DNA of 64,000 nucleotides from Armatimonadota bacterium (GCA_036504095.1 DASXVS010000024.1:81257-145256); one strand, 5' to 3'; shown: positions 18,426-28,083, counted from the first letter of the stretch. The notes: a model not told the origin generated them from the sequence alone. Translations and numbers: made by a program.

Positions 18426-18431
18426 TATAAT
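18426..18431 (+). promoter_or_regulatory. Possible -10 element for holA
   Basis: TATAAT 36 bp before the holA start codon, in the spacer divergent from the STAS gene. GACAAG 18 bp upstream is the only -35 candidate and is poor. Confidence 0.35.
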
Positions 18432-18467
18432 GAACACGCACGCGCACCCGGACTATCCATTTCCAGC

Positions 18468-19517
18468 ATGGCTAACGAAAAAAACCACCCCGTATACTTC
18501 CTGAAGGGCAAGGAGGCCGTTCTGCGCAACGAAGCGCTGAACTCCCTCATCGAGCGCTTTACGGACGCGGCATTCCGTGATTTCGACCTCGAGCGGATCG
18601 ACGGGCGTGACGCCACGGCCGAGCGCGTCCTGTCCGCCCTGGGCGGTGTTCCTTTTGCGTCCGAGAAGCGCGTGGTCGTCGTCGACGATGCACAGAGGAT
18701 GCCCACCGAGGAGGTCGAGAAGATCCAGAAACTCCTCCCGAAGAGCATCGGTGCGATGAGCGTGGTGATCTTCGTGGCAGGCGAAACGGGCGAGGAGAAA
18801 AAGGGCGGCGACGACAACGGTGGCGGGAAGTCAGCGCAGAAAGTAGCCGGCATCGTGCGGCGGCTGGACTCGCTCTGCAAATCACTAGGCGTAGTGCAGA
18901 AATTCGACGTCCTCAAGCCGCCCGAGGCGGCGCGCTGGCTCGCGGCCGCCGTGGCCCGGACCGGCAAGAGCATGGACACCCAGGCCCGGACCGAACTGCT
19001 CGCGCGCGTCGGGTGCGATCTGGGCGCCCTCGCCATGGAACTCGACAAGTTGGCGGCGTTCAGCGGCAACCGGGCGACCATCACGCGGGATGACGTGCGG
19101 ACGGTTGTTTCCGAGAGCACGGAGTTCAGCGTCTTCGTGATGACAGACGCTATCTGCGCGGGGAACGCCGCCCTCGCGCTATCAACGCTGCACGGCCTGC
19201 GCGCCAACAACGAGCCCGCGCTGCGCATCCTCCCGATGATCGCGTGGCAGTACCGCCTCGTCTGGCAAGCGAAAATGATGGCCGAGGATCGAACCGCCGC
19301 TGACCGTCTTCCGCGCGAGAAGAACTTGTTGAAGATGGGGGAGTGGAACCGGGAAAAAGCAGCCAAGCAGGCGCGCATGGTTACGTGGGAGCGCCTGCGA
19401 CGCGCCTTCCGGCTTATCCTGGACAGGGACCTGGCGCTGAAGGGGATCGAGGGGCCCGCCGCGGACGAGGACGAATCGCTCGAGACTCTCATCGTGGAAT
19501 TGTGCCGGAAGGGCTGA
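18468..19517 (+). CDS. holA: DNA polymerase III delta subunit
   Basis: Clamp-loader subunit that opens the beta clamp, 349 residues from the ATG at 18468 (upstream in-frame codons lack similarity). Family features: VYFLKGKEAVLRNEALNSL at the N-terminus (degenerate P-loop region), DFDLERIDGRD, KRVVVVDDAQRM, and the C-terminal collar with ALSTLHGLRANNEPALRILPMIAWQYRLVWQAK. A lysine/glycine-rich loop (about 103-118, GEEKKGGDDNGGGKSAQK) is longer than usual. TATAAT at 18426-18431 could be its -10 element. Confidence 0.9.
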   Translation: MANEKNHPVYFLKGKEAVLRNEALNSLIERFTDAAFRDFDLERIDGRDATAERVLSALGGVPFASEKRVVVVDDAQRMPTEEVEKIQKLLPKSIGAMSVVIFVAGETGEEKKGGDDNGGGKSAQKVAGIVRRLDSLCKSLGVVQKFDVLKPPEAARWLAAAVARTGKSMDTQARTELLARVGCDLGALAMELDKLAAFSGNRATITRDDVRTVVSESTEFSVFVMTDAICAGNAALALSTLHGLRANNEPALRILPMIAWQYRLVWQAKMMAEDRTAADRLPREKNLLKMGEWNREKAAKQARMVTWERLRRAFRLILDRDLALKGIEGPAADEDESLETLIVELCRKG

Positions 19518-19530
19518 GCCGACGTGGGCG

Positions 19531-19559
19531 TGGCCGTTGGCTACGCCCCGGGGTATAAT
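19531..19559 (+). promoter_or_regulatory. Promoter candidate TGGCCG-N17-TATAAT
   Basis: TATAAT at 19554-19559 with TGGCCG at 19531-19536, a 17-bp spacer. The same hexamer, spacing and -10 recur at 61233-61261. It would drive the small membrane protein gene and perhaps the lectin-glycosidase gene. Confidence 0.4.
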
Positions 19560-19616
19560 GGCGTCAGGATGTGCACCGCGGACGCGTTGCGCAATTCCTG
19601 TGCCGAAGGAGTCGTC

Positions 19617-19880
19617 ATGAATGAGTTCTCATATTTGAAAGCCGCGAAGCGCCGGAGAAGGACCGTCGCCTGGGCTTTTCTAGTGCCGACCACGTTCGCG
19701 ACAATCGCGCTGATGCTCGGAGTCAACGTCCAGATACGTTTCCGGGAGGAGTATTACTACCACGATCCACTTTACGCGCCATTCACGCCTCCTGCACGCC
19801 CGCTTGATCCAACCAGTGATTTGAATGAGCCATGGAGAACTCTATTCTCCAGCGCTCCGACCATCGAGCACAGAGGTTAG
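19617..19880 (+). CDS. Small single-pass membrane protein, unknown
   Basis: 87 residues from the ATG at 19617 (GAAGGA 7 nt upstream). Basic N-terminus (KAAKRRRRTV), one transmembrane helix (WAFLVPTTFATIALMLGV) and a Pro/Tyr-rich exterior tail. No family recognised. It ends 6 bp before the start of the lectin-GH128 gene and may be co-transcribed with it. Confidence 0.5.
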   Translation: MNEFSYLKAAKRRRRTVAWAFLVPTTFATIALMLGVNVQIRFREEYYYHDPLYAPFTPPARPLDPTSDLNEPWRTLFSSAPTIEHRG

Positions 19881-19886
19881 CCCCGG

Positions 19887-21143
19887 ATGCCCCGTGTTCA
19901 AACGCCTGCAATCTCAACACTGGCGCTCTGCTGTCTGCTCAGCGCGACCGTCCTCGCCAACCCCACCACGGGTGTCTACCGCCTCACCACGCGCGGCCAA
20001 CCGGGCATGTGCCTGGACGTCTACGGCTTCGGAAACGCCAATGGCACGGCCGTTCAACTCTGGACCGCCAACAAGACGAGCAATCAGCAGTGGCTCGTCG
20101 AGCAGCAGGCCGACGGCGCCTACAAGATCTACGCCTACTCCGGCCGGAACTCCCTCCAGATGCTGGACTGCAATAACGGTGTGTCCACAAACGGCAACTC
20201 CGTCACGACCTGGGAGGACAACGGCAACACGGCGCAGCAATGGTGGTTCAAGGACGTTGGAAACGGCTACTACCGCATCATCCCGAAGAACGCAGGCGTG
20301 ACGTCCAACCAGACACTCGAGATCCGTAATGGGAACTCGGCGAAGGCCGGCGACACAACGGATATCTACGCCTACTGGGGAGGCGACAACCAGGTCTTCA
20401 GACTGGATTGGGCCGGCGTCGCCAAGGTGCTGCCCAGCCCGAAGAAAGGCCTCGGAGGCCGCGAGACCAAGGTTCCGTACCTGAACGGCGCGTGGTACTA
20501 CACCTGGGGCGGCGATCGGCCGGCAGACGCCCCGAGCGGAGCGGAATTCGTGCCGATGGTCTGGGGCTACTACGGCAACGCGAACAACTCGCAGGTGAAC
20601 TGGCTGGCCGGAGTGAAGGGCCAGCCCGGCGTGCGGTACCTGCTGGGGTTCAACGAACCGGACAACTCGACGCAGGCCAACCTTTCCGTCGCTTACGCCC
20701 TGGAGGGCTGGCAGTATATGGTCGGCACCGGTCTACCACTGGGCAGCCCGGCCACCGTCCACGCGGACAACCAGTGGATGAAGGACTTCATGGGGGGCTG
20801 TGCGACCAAAGGCTACCGAGTGGACTTCGTCTGCATCCACTGGTACGGGGGAAACGACCCGTGGGGCTTCCTGAGCCACGTGGATTACATACACAACCTC
20901 TACGGCAAACCCGTGTGGATCACGGAGTTTGCGCCCGCGGACTGGTCCGGCAACCGTGGAATCTCGCCGGCGCAATGCGCCGATTTCGCCCGGACAGTGC
21001 TGCCGGAGCTGAATCGGCGCGACTATGTTCAGCGCTACGCCTGGTTCTCCGCCGGCACCGGAGACGCGGCCCTGGGAGCGGCCGCACTGGTAAACAACGA
21101 TGGCACACTCACCGACCTTGGGCGTCTCTACGGACGCCTGTAG
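19887..21143 (+). CDS. Secreted ricin-lectin / GH128-like beta-1,3-glucanase
   Basis: 418 residues. Signal peptide (about 1-25, ending TVLAN), a ricin-type beta-trefoil lectin (about 26-170, repeats with NQQWLVEQ and AQQWWFKD), then a catalytic domain of the Asl1/GH128 type. YLLGFNEPD carries the acid/base Glu (E257) and VWITEFAPADW the nucleophile Glu (E347), with FVCIHWYGG between. GH128 enzymes cleave beta-1,3-glucans. The lectin domain would tether the enzyme to polysaccharide. Followed by a cluster of REP-like hairpins. Confidence 0.85.
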   Translation: MPRVQTPAISTLALCCLLSATVLANPTTGVYRLTTRGQPGMCLDVYGFGNANGTAVQLWTANKTSNQQWLVEQQADGAYKIYAYSGRNSLQMLDCNNGVSTNGNSVTTWEDNGNTAQQWWFKDVGNGYYRIIPKNAGVTSNQTLEIRNGNSAKAGDTTDIYAYWGGDNQVFRLDWAGVAKVLPSPKKGLGGRETKVPYLNGAWYYTWGGDRPADAPSGAEFVPMVWGYYGNANNSQVNWLAGVKGQPGVRYLLGFNEPDNSTQANLSVAYALEGWQYMVGTGLPLGSPATVHADNQWMKDFMGGCATKGYRVDFVCIHWYGGNDPWGFLSHVDYIHNLYGKPVWITEFAPADWSGNRGISPAQCADFARTVLPELNRRDYVQRYAWFSAGTGDAALGAAALVNNDGTLTDLGRLYGRL

Positions 21144-21157
21144 GCGCTGCGCCCATG

Positions 21158-21202
21158 CCAACGAATTGGTTGGCTTCCGAAGCCAAGTCGGCCTTCGCCG
21201 AC
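21158..21202. repeat. REP-like hairpin cluster
   Basis: Three hairpins in tandem: CCAA-cgaa-TTGG (21158-21169), TTGGCTT-CCG-AAGCCAA (21170-21186) and GTCGGC-CTTC-GCCGAC (21187-21202). The style (short stems, tiny TC/GAA/CTTC loops, tandem layout) matches the cluster beside the Y1 transposase at 4952-5032. Confidence 0.6.
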
Positions 21203-21215
21203 CGGGGATAGATTC

Positions 21216-22205
21216 TTGAGCAAGACACTGGAAACCGCACTGACGAAAGCACTGCCGACAGCCGCGCTGGCAGTGTGGATGCTTGCGCCGTGCCACGGTC
21301 AGTCATTGCTTCACCGGTACAGTTTCAACGGCAATGCGAACGACTCCGTCGGGACCGCCCACGGCGCCGTGGTGGGAAGCGTGTCCATCGTGCCGGCGTG
21401 GGGCGCGAACGGCACGGCCATTTTCACGGGCGGGACCTCCAGCAGCGGCCCGGGGTACATCCGGCTTCCGGTGACAGCAGTCAGCGGGCTGCAAAACGCG
21501 ACAATCGAGATCTTCACCGCCAACTTCAGCACGCCGCTCGACGTCTACGGCCAGGCGGGCGGGTACTTTCAGGCGTTGTTCTCCGTGGCCGGAGCGTACG
21601 GCAGCCTCACCAACTACTCCATCCTCTCGCCAAACCGGAGCGGCGCCGGAATCGGCCTGGGCACACGTTCGGACGGCGCGGCAGAGAATGTGATTGTGAG
21701 CCCGGACCCGCTGCCGGTTTCCTACGGCAACCACGTGGTGCATCTCGTCTTTTCGGGCTTCGGCGGAATCGGCGCGACGGGCGTCGCGGCGGTCTATCTC
21801 GACGGCGTCAAAGTTGCGCAAGGGGCCACCGTCTACTCTTTCGCGAAGGTTGCCGCCGGTGCGGGAGGCATCAGCGTGGTCGGCATCGGAGGGGGCTCAC
21901 CATTCAACGATCCCACGTTCAGGGGCAGCATGAGCGAGGTCCGGATCTACAACGGCGCTCTCAACGCCGCGCAGATCGCAGCAAACGTGGCAATGGGGCC
22001 GGGCGCCCTCGGCTTCACTCCGCCGTACACTCTCGCGGAGGCGGCCCGCGCCGCGCAGATCGCCGGCGGGGTGGGCGCCGCCGCCACTTCGTGGGAGAAA
22101 ACCAGGCTGAATGTGGAGATCGGCGGAGGCTCCGCAACCGCGATAGACCTTCTGGACGCGCTTCGGATCGCGCGACGCGCGACGGGGCTGGAATCCAATC
22201 CCTGA
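21216..22205 (+). CDS. Secreted LamG-domain protein with dockerin-like tail
   Basis: 329 residues from a TTG start at 21216; no ATG fits before the signal peptide, which ends in CHGQS near residue 28. The core (about 29-245) is a concanavalin-type LamG domain beginning LLHRYSFNGNANDSVGTAHG and ending FRGSMSEVRIYNGALNAAQI. The C-terminal 65 residues (YTLAEAARAAQIAGG ... TAIDLLDALRIARRATG) resemble a dockerin-like repeat pair with DLLDALRIAR. No catalytic motif; probably a carbohydrate-binding surface or extracellular protein. It follows the lectin-GH128 gene and may share its transcript. Confidence 0.7.
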   Translation: MSKTLETALTKALPTAALAVWMLAPCHGQSLLHRYSFNGNANDSVGTAHGAVVGSVSIVPAWGANGTAIFTGGTSSSGPGYIRLPVTAVSGLQNATIEIFTANFSTPLDVYGQAGGYFQALFSVAGAYGSLTNYSILSPNRSGAGIGLGTRSDGAAENVIVSPDPLPVSYGNHVVHLVFSGFGGIGATGVAAVYLDGVKVAQGATVYSFAKVAAGAGGISVVGIGGGSPFNDPTFRGSMSEVRIYNGALNAAQIAANVAMGPGALGFTPPYTLAEAARAAQIAGGVGAAATSWEKTRLNVEIGGGSATAIDLLDALRIARRATGLESNP

Positions 22206-22304
22206 ATGGCCTCAGGCAGGCGATTCGTCCGGCCGTCATGGTGACGCGAGCCGTCTCATTTGACGCCGGTTTTCATGGGTCCAAGCGTGCAGGCGCCGTC
22301 CGGG

Positions 22305-22333
22305 TTTACTTTGGCCCGCCGATTTCCTATAAC
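22305..22333 (+). promoter_or_regulatory. Sigma-70-like promoter for aldolase gene
   Basis: TTTACT (22305-22310), 17-bp spacer, TATAAC (22328-22333), 84 bp upstream of the aldolase ATG. A small hairpin, TCCGGC/GCCGGA, lies between it and the ribosome site TAAGGAG. Confidence 0.45.
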
Positions 22334-22374
22334 ATGGAGGTGCTGACACTGCTTTCCTGACGATTGAATAGTAA

Positions 22375-23373
<999 letters not shown>

Positions 23374-23384
23374 GTGGAAACGAT

Positions 23385-23440
23385 GAAGTATGAGCGATGA
23401 GCGATGAATCCCGGTTCGGGGATTCATCGCTCATCGGGTT
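23385..23440 (+). terminator. 17-bp hairpin terminator built from heptamers
   Basis: Perfect 17-bp stem (23396-23412 with 23419-23435), GGTTCG loop, followed by GGGTTTTGG. The left arm is a 7-bp-period array (GAAGTAT, GAGCGAT, GAGCGAT, GAATCCC). It lies 11 bp past the aldolase stop and probably ends its transcript. Confidence 0.7.
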
Positions 23441-23493
23441 TTGGGCGAACCATATCCGCGGAAGAGTGCGTCAAGTGGAGTTGGAGGCATACC

Positions 23494-24015
23494 ATGCAGA
23501 TGCGCTCGACGGTCACCATCTTCCTTTGCGGAGTACTCGGCGCGGTTGTTCTGGCGGCAACCGCCAATACCATCAACTCCCAGGTTAGCCCTGAGTACTT
23601 CCGCGTCGTGATGGGTTGGGAGAGTGTGACAAACCTGTCGCGAACCATCGTTGCCCAGGGCATCCTCGAAGCCCTCGTAGCCGGCACGTTACTGTCCCTC
23701 ACGCTCACTTGCGGAATCGTCCTCACCATGCGTTCGGAGGCATCGATCCGCGCCGGATTGTCGTGCCTGGCACGCATTTTGGTCGGGGCGGCTGCTGGCT
23801 GGCTGGCCGGAGGCGCAATTGGAGTGCTGCTCTGTTCCCTGGGCCCTGATCTGTTCGCAAACGCGTTCTATGGAGCCGGAAAGCCACTATCGATATCGCG
23901 TTTCGCGTGGGTCGGGGGATCCATCTGGGGCATCTATCTCGGAGCGGTCGTTTCGATAGTATTGGTGCTAGTCGCGCTCAAATCGTCTCAGGAATCCGTG
24001 CCCCGGAAGAGATAG
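23494..24015 (+). CDS. Four-helix membrane protein, unknown
   Basis: 173 residues from the ATG at 23494, with GGAGG 7 nt upstream; the longer open frame starts inside the terminator hairpin. Hydrophobic segments: about 6-22 (VTIFLCGVLGAVVLAA), 52-75 (ILEALVAGTLLSLTLTCGIV), 90-115 (LVGAAAGWLAGGAIGVLLC) and 140-165 (IWGIYLGAVVSIVLVLVAL). No family recognised. It converges on the MFS gene. Confidence 0.6.
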   Translation: MQMRSTVTIFLCGVLGAVVLAATANTINSQVSPEYFRVVMGWESVTNLSRTIVAQGILEALVAGTLLSLTLTCGIVLTMRSEASIRAGLSCLARILVGAAAGWLAGGAIGVLLCSLGPDLFANAFYGAGKPLSISRFAWVGGSIWGIYLGAVVSIVLVLVALKSSQESVPRKR

Positions 24016-24055
24016 AACCGCTCGCTGCCGAAACCAACCTGGGCGGCTCGGGAAT

Positions 24056-25285
24056 TCATCGCACCGCGTTCGTCGTTTCCGTTCGTCCGTCCGTGGCGAT
24101 CAGGATGGTCAAGGCAAGATAGCACGCTGGGACGAGGTAGAAGGCCGATTGGAGGCCGCCGGTGTGGTTTCCGATGAAGCCCATCAGCCACGTAAAGAAC
24201 CCGCAGCCCGGCACCCCCGCGCATGCGAGCAGGATCATCAGCATCGTGGTATCGGTGTCCGGCAGGCGGTCGGCGCTGTAGCTCTGGATGCTGGGCCAGT
24301 ACGGCGCGCTGGCGATGCCGGCGGCAAACAGGACCACGAAGAACCAATTCATGTGCCCTATGACCGGCAGAAGCAGCGTTATCACTACGCCCGCCGCGCC
24401 GGAGCCGATGATGAGCGACCGCAGATGGTTCTGGTGGAGCAGCCAGCCGGAACCAATGCGCCCCGCCATCATCCCGGCCGCGAAGCAGGCCGTCCCGACC
24501 CCGCCGGCCCACGCGGCGGCGGCGAAATGGAGTTGAATGTAACTGGCGCACCAGAACGTGAGGCAGAACTCGCCGCCACCCGCAACGAACATGGCGGCGA
24601 AATAACGCCAGAACCGCGGTTCACGGACGATAGCGGACGCATGGCCCCACACGGCGGCGGCTGGAACGGAATCGGCAAACGCCATTTCCGCGCGGACACC
24701 CTTCCGCGGAATCACGAGCAGAAGGGCCGGCGCCAGCGACAACGCCGCCACCCCCGCCGTGATCACCCGCCACGACACCCCTACGCTCAGCAGCCAGCCG
24801 GCCGCCAGGACCGTGATGAAGACCCCCACCGACCAGAACGCATGCGACAAATTGACGTACCGGCCCGGCTCGCGCGCGTGCAATTGCTGTACAAACGGGG
24901 TCGCAAGCCCCTCGATAACGCCCTCACCCAGACCCGCCACCGAAAGGGCCAGCAGCAGCATCACGTAGTTCGGAGCGAATGCGCACAGCGCCATCCCGGC
25001 GCCCATTGCGAGAATGGACCAGCCCAGGGTACCGCGAATGCCCCATCGGGCCGCGGCGAAGCCGCACGCCAGCATCGCACAAACCAGTGCCGCGGTGCGG
25101 CCAATCTGCAGTGCGCCTCCCGCCGTGAGGCCTCCGGCTTCCAGCGAAAAGCCGAGTTCGCGGGCCAGCTCAACCAGTGACACCGGAATCACGACTGAAC
25201 CGGCGGCGTAGATGGCGTAGGTCAGAAATGACGCGATGTCGTAGCGCCCGATCTGCAGGCGCCTATTTGAATCGGAGTCAACCAC
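24056..25285 (-). CDS. Major facilitator superfamily transporter
   Basis: About 409 residues with twelve hydrophobic segments, beginning IASFLTYAIYAAGSVVIPVSL. The layout resembles sugar or fucose-permease-like MFS proteins (NLSHAFWSVGVF; AAWAGGVGTACFAAGMMAGRIGSGW as the inter-repeat motif). The substrate is unknown; location next to the heparinase-type lyase suggests an oligosaccharide or monosaccharide. The start is uncertain: no ATG exists, the 5' end runs into a dispersed repeat (25281-25305), and a GTG at 25285 or a TTG at 25303 are the candidates, neither with a clear ribosome site. Confidence 0.8.
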   Translation of the reverse strand: MVDSDSNRRLQIGRYDIASFLTYAIYAAGSVVIPVSLVELARELGFSLEAGGLTAGGALQIGRTAALVCAMLACGFAAARWGIRGTLGWSILAMGAGMALCAFAPNYVMLLLALSVAGLGEGVIEGLATPFVQQLHAREPGRYVNLSHAFWSVGVFITVLAAGWLLSVGVSWRVITAGVAALSLAPALLLVIPRKGVRAEMAFADSVPAAAVWGHASAIVREPRFWRYFAAMFVAGGGEFCLTFWCASYIQLHFAAAAWAGGVGTACFAAGMMAGRIGSGWLLHQNHLRSLIIGSGAAGVVITLLLPVIGHMNWFFVVLFAAGIASAPYWPSIQSYSADRLPDTDTTMLMILLACAGVPGCGFFTWLMGFIGNHTGGLQSAFYLVPACYLALTILIATDGRTETTNAVR

Positions 25286-25391
25286 AAAGACACCAAGGCA
25301 CAAAGTCGCAGATATTGATGTGTGCCCGAATGGATATGACTCCCAGATTCAGGGATTCCGAATTCGCTTTGTGCCTTTGTGCCTTTGCGGT
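25281..25391. repeat. Inverted pair of TTTGTGCC-type repeats
   Basis: A 25-bp arm at 25281-25305 and its near-complement at 25367-25391 (22 of 25 match) enclose about 60 bp. The right arm shows an 8-bp period (TTTGTGCC twice). The arms touch the 5' end of the MFS gene and the stop codon of the lyase gene. Confidence 0.65.
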
Positions 25392-27520
25392 CATCGGATT
25401 CCGTTCCATGTAAAGACCATACAGGGGTTCCATTCGCGGACGGCGCGCGCGGTCTTCATCTCAAGATGGTACTGGTCTGGGTAGTCGTCGAACGTGTCCA
25501 GCAGGGCGCTGCGGGTATTGCAAACATATTCGAAGGCGGTGGTGATCGTGGCGTCAATCGGCTGGTCGGTCTCCAGCCTGCCCAGGAGTTCGATCCTCTC
25601 GCCGCGGATGCACAGGGTCTTTTCGCCGGGATCCCACAGGATGGGGTAGACACTGTGCAGCAGGAGCGAGAGCCTGGCTGCGTGAGGCGTGACGATCTCG
25701 TCCTCGACGATCAGTTCCGCGCAGTCGCGCAAGGATGCGCGGCGGACAAATCGGTCCACCAAACCGCCGTAGACCAGCGGGTGCGAAGCATCGCTTTCCA
25801 CCGCCACGTTCAGGCCGTCCACGTCGCAGCGCGAGATGTGCCCGTAGACGCCGCGCGTTTTACCCAACTGGCCGGCCCCATCCACCAACAAGACGTTGTG
25901 CGCCTGGCTCTGGCGGGAGTAACCGCTGTGGTGCGGGCTCTCGTAGCTATCGTAGTAGCCGGCGTCCCACAGCAGTTTTTCGCCGCCCACACAGAGGACG
26001 AAGCTGTTGACGTCCGCGTGGCAGTGGCCGCTGGCGCCCGGGTGCTTACCGCCGGATTTGAACGCGAACAGGACCTGATCGTCGGCGTGGAACGGGTCGC
26101 TGTTGACGACCACCCAACCCATGTCCTTGTAATGCGCCACGCGCGCCGGCACGGCGACCGCCGCCGCTTCCCGCGTGACGCCACCGCGGTCCGACCACGC
26201 GAGGGCGTGCGGCAGGTGACGTCTCTGGTCGATGGCTCCGCCCGCGATCGTGTCCACGTAGCGCCATTCCCCGGGATCGTGGTGGCGTGAGGCGAGGCGC
26301 ATCGCGATGAGGCGATCGACGGCCAGCGGCGGGTGGTGTTTCACGTCGCCGAAAGGCACGTACGCGCCGGCCGGCGGGTGGGCGAGCATCTTGAACGAGG
26401 TCGTCTTGCGCAGCCATGGGTGCTCGTACAGGTTCACTCCGGTCGCGTCCAGCAGGGCATCCAGGAACTGGAACGTGAAGAACAGGCTGTACGACCAGTA
26501 GTCGATGCCCTCGTGCCAGCCGCCGTCCGGGTCGCCGAACGGGAAGAACGCGCCCGTGTGCAGTTGCGCGGCCAGAGCTACCCACTGCCGTGCGTCCGGT
26601 TCCTCTTCCCAGAGAGCCAGCCCACCCAGCCCCATTGCCTCCGCCACGAACCAGGCGTGGTTGTTGGCGGGGGAGCCCATGAGGCCGCAACTGAGTTCCT
26701 TCATGTGGAATGGGTTGAGGAATTCGTAGATGTCTCGACAGCGGGCGGCGATGGAAGCGCGGATGGCGGAGCGGAGATCGGCGGGAAGGGCTTCGCCGAA
26801 GGTATCGTACGCCACGGTGAACGCGTGGAGGAACGCGTGTGTGCTGTGATCGTTCTCCCAAAGGCCGGTGGGACCGAGCGGATCCCACTGCGCCGCGTGG
26901 GATAACATGCGGATCGCGGGCGCAAGGTACTTGTCATCACCGGTCAGGCGCCATGCCACTGTGGCGGCGAAAATGGCATCCTCCAGCGCGATGCAGACGG
27001 AATTGTTCTTCTTCCAGTAGTCGAAGCTCCAGACGCCGTTCGGGTAGCTTTCCGGTTCCGGCGGGCCCTGGAGCAGTTCCTCACTGATGTCGTCAGCGAC
27101 GGCGAGCAGGCGATCGCGCCATTCACCGCGCTCACCTTCGGCCGCTAGAATCGAACGGACGTCGGCGTCCTGCAGGAACAAGCGGCTGCCGGGCGCCCGG
27201 TGCAGGTTGTTCAGGTCGGCCGATGTGCCGGTGGCGGGCGGTTCCAGTTGCGTCTGACGCTCGTCCGTGGCGATCAGCGCGCCGTCGGAGCCGATTGCCT
27301 CGACGGTAATACTGAACAGCCCCGCCTCCAGCGGCACGGGCGGAGTGAGGAAGTTGTACGGTGTCTCCCAGGTCTGTGGTTCGCCGCGGCCGGCGAAAGT
27401 GACGCGATACCGGGCGGCGCCTTCGGCAGGGAACCAGTTGACGAACGGCGGGTTGGCGGGAGCTTGCGTGGCGGGCAGCAGGATGCCGAACGGCTTAGGC
27501 GTGTTGAAGGGCTTTCTCAT
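25391..27520 (-). CDS. Heparinase II/III-family polysaccharide lyase
   Basis: 709 residues. N-terminal fibronectin-like/DUF4962-type region (about 20-90), an alpha/alpha toroid (about 130-420, with NDHSTHAFLHAFTVAYDTFGEA, GSPANNHAWFVAEAMGLGGLA and GGWHEGIDYWSYS), then a C-terminal beta-sandwich typical of heparinase II/III (KHPGASGHCHADVNSFVLCVGGEKLLWDAGYY, QSQAHNVLLVDGAGQ). Such enzymes eliminate uronic-acid-containing glycans; alginate, heparinoid or another polyuronate are possible. No signal peptide is evident, so it may act on imported oligosaccharides. The MFS gene lies just downstream. Confidence 0.82.
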   Translation of the reverse strand: MRKPFNTPKPFGILLPATQAPANPPFVNWFPAEGAARYRVTFAGRGEPQTWETPYNFLTPPVPLEAGLFSITVEAIGSDGALIATDERQTQLEPPATGTSADLNNLHRAPGSRLFLQDADVRSILAAEGERGEWRDRLLAVADDISEELLQGPPEPESYPNGVWSFDYWKKNNSVCIALEDAIFAATVAWRLTGDDKYLAPAIRMLSHAAQWDPLGPTGLWENDHSTHAFLHAFTVAYDTFGEALPADLRSAIRASIAARCRDIYEFLNPFHMKELSCGLMGSPANNHAWFVAEAMGLGGLALWEEEPDARQWVALAAQLHTGAFFPFGDPDGGWHEGIDYWSYSLFFTFQFLDALLDATGVNLYEHPWLRKTTSFKMLAHPPAGAYVPFGDVKHHPPLAVDRLIAMRLASRHHDPGEWRYVDTIAGGAIDQRRHLPHALAWSDRGGVTREAAAVAVPARVAHYKDMGWVVVNSDPFHADDQVLFAFKSGGKHPGASGHCHADVNSFVLCVGGEKLLWDAGYYDSYESPHHSGYSRQSQAHNVLLVDGAGQLGKTRGVYGHISRCDVDGLNVAVESDASHPLVYGGLVDRFVRRASLRDCAELIVEDEIVTPHAARLSLLLHSVYPILWDPGEKTLCIRGERIELLGRLETDQPIDATITTAFEYVCNTRSALLDTFDDYPDQYHLEMKTARAVREWNPCMVFTWNGIR

Positions 27521-27525
27521 GGGAA

Positions 27526-27599
27526 TTCAGGGTTCAGTGTTCGGGATTCAGGAGACGACCTTTGCGAAGGCGCCTCCTGTCTCCTGATTCCTGCCTTCT
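27526..27599. repeat. Heptamer arrays in inverted arms (lyase-ridA spacer)
   Basis: Left arm TTCAGGG, TTCAGTG, TTCGGGA, TTCAGGA (27526-27553); right arm GCCTCCT, GTCTCCT, GATTCCT, GCCTTCT (27572-27599). Both keep a strict 7-bp period and the arms partly pair (TCAGGAGAC with GTCTCCTGA). It lies between the ridA stop and the lyase start. Confidence 0.75.
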
Positions 27600-27975
27600 A
27601 TCGTACCGCGATGGCCTCGATCTCGATCTGGCAGCCGAACGGCAGGGCCGCGACGGCCACGGCCGTGCGGGCGGGCGGTTCCGTGCCGAACGTTTCAGCG
27701 TAAATGCCGTTCACGGTTCCGTACGTGGAAATGTCCGTCACGTAGACAGTGGTCTTGACCACATTCACCGGACTCAGGCCGGCCGCGGCGAGAACGCCGC
27801 ACAGGTTGGACAGCGCCTGCCTCGCCTGTTCCTCGATGCCCCCCGGTACGATCTGCTTCGTGGCGGGATCCAGCGGCACCTGGCCGGAGATGAAAACGAA
27901 GCCGTTTGCCTCAACGGCAGGCGAGTACGGCGCGCCGGCCGCCTTGATAGGTCCCTCGAATATCCGCTTGTTCAT
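27598..27975 (-). CDS. RidA-family reactive enamine/imine deaminase
   Basis: 125-residue YjgF/YER057c/UK114 protein that hydrolyses reactive 2-aminoacrylate and related imines. Motifs: GPIKAAGAPYSPAVEANGFVFISGQVP, GGIEEQARQALSNL, and PARTAVAVAALPFGCQIEIEAIA with the conserved substrate-binding Arg. AAGGAAA precedes the ATG. Its stop touches a heptamer array, and a long palindrome (28013-28083) lies just upstream. Confidence 0.94.
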   Translation of the reverse strand: MNKRIFEGPIKAAGAPYSPAVEANGFVFISGQVPLDPATKQIVPGGIEEQARQALSNLCGVLAAAGLSPVNVVKTTVYVTDISTYGTVNGIYAETFGTEPPARTAVAVAALPFGCQIEIEAIAVR

Positions 27976-28012
27976 GATTGTTTCCTTTCACTCTTACCGT
28001 TCTCTACGCGGG

Positions 28013-28083
28013 CACGTCATCCTGAGCGAAGCGAAGAGCCTCGACGTAACGTTGAGATCCTTCGCTTCGCTCAGGATGACGTG
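28013..28083. repeat. Dispersed palindromic repeat, copy 2 (perfect 24-bp arms)
   Basis: Arms of 24 bp at 28013-28036 and 28060-28083 are perfect complements (starting CACGTCATCCTGAGCG), around a central TCGACGTAACGTTGA near-palindrome. Same element as 2186-2253 but better preserved. It lies between GNAT and ridA. Confidence 0.88.
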
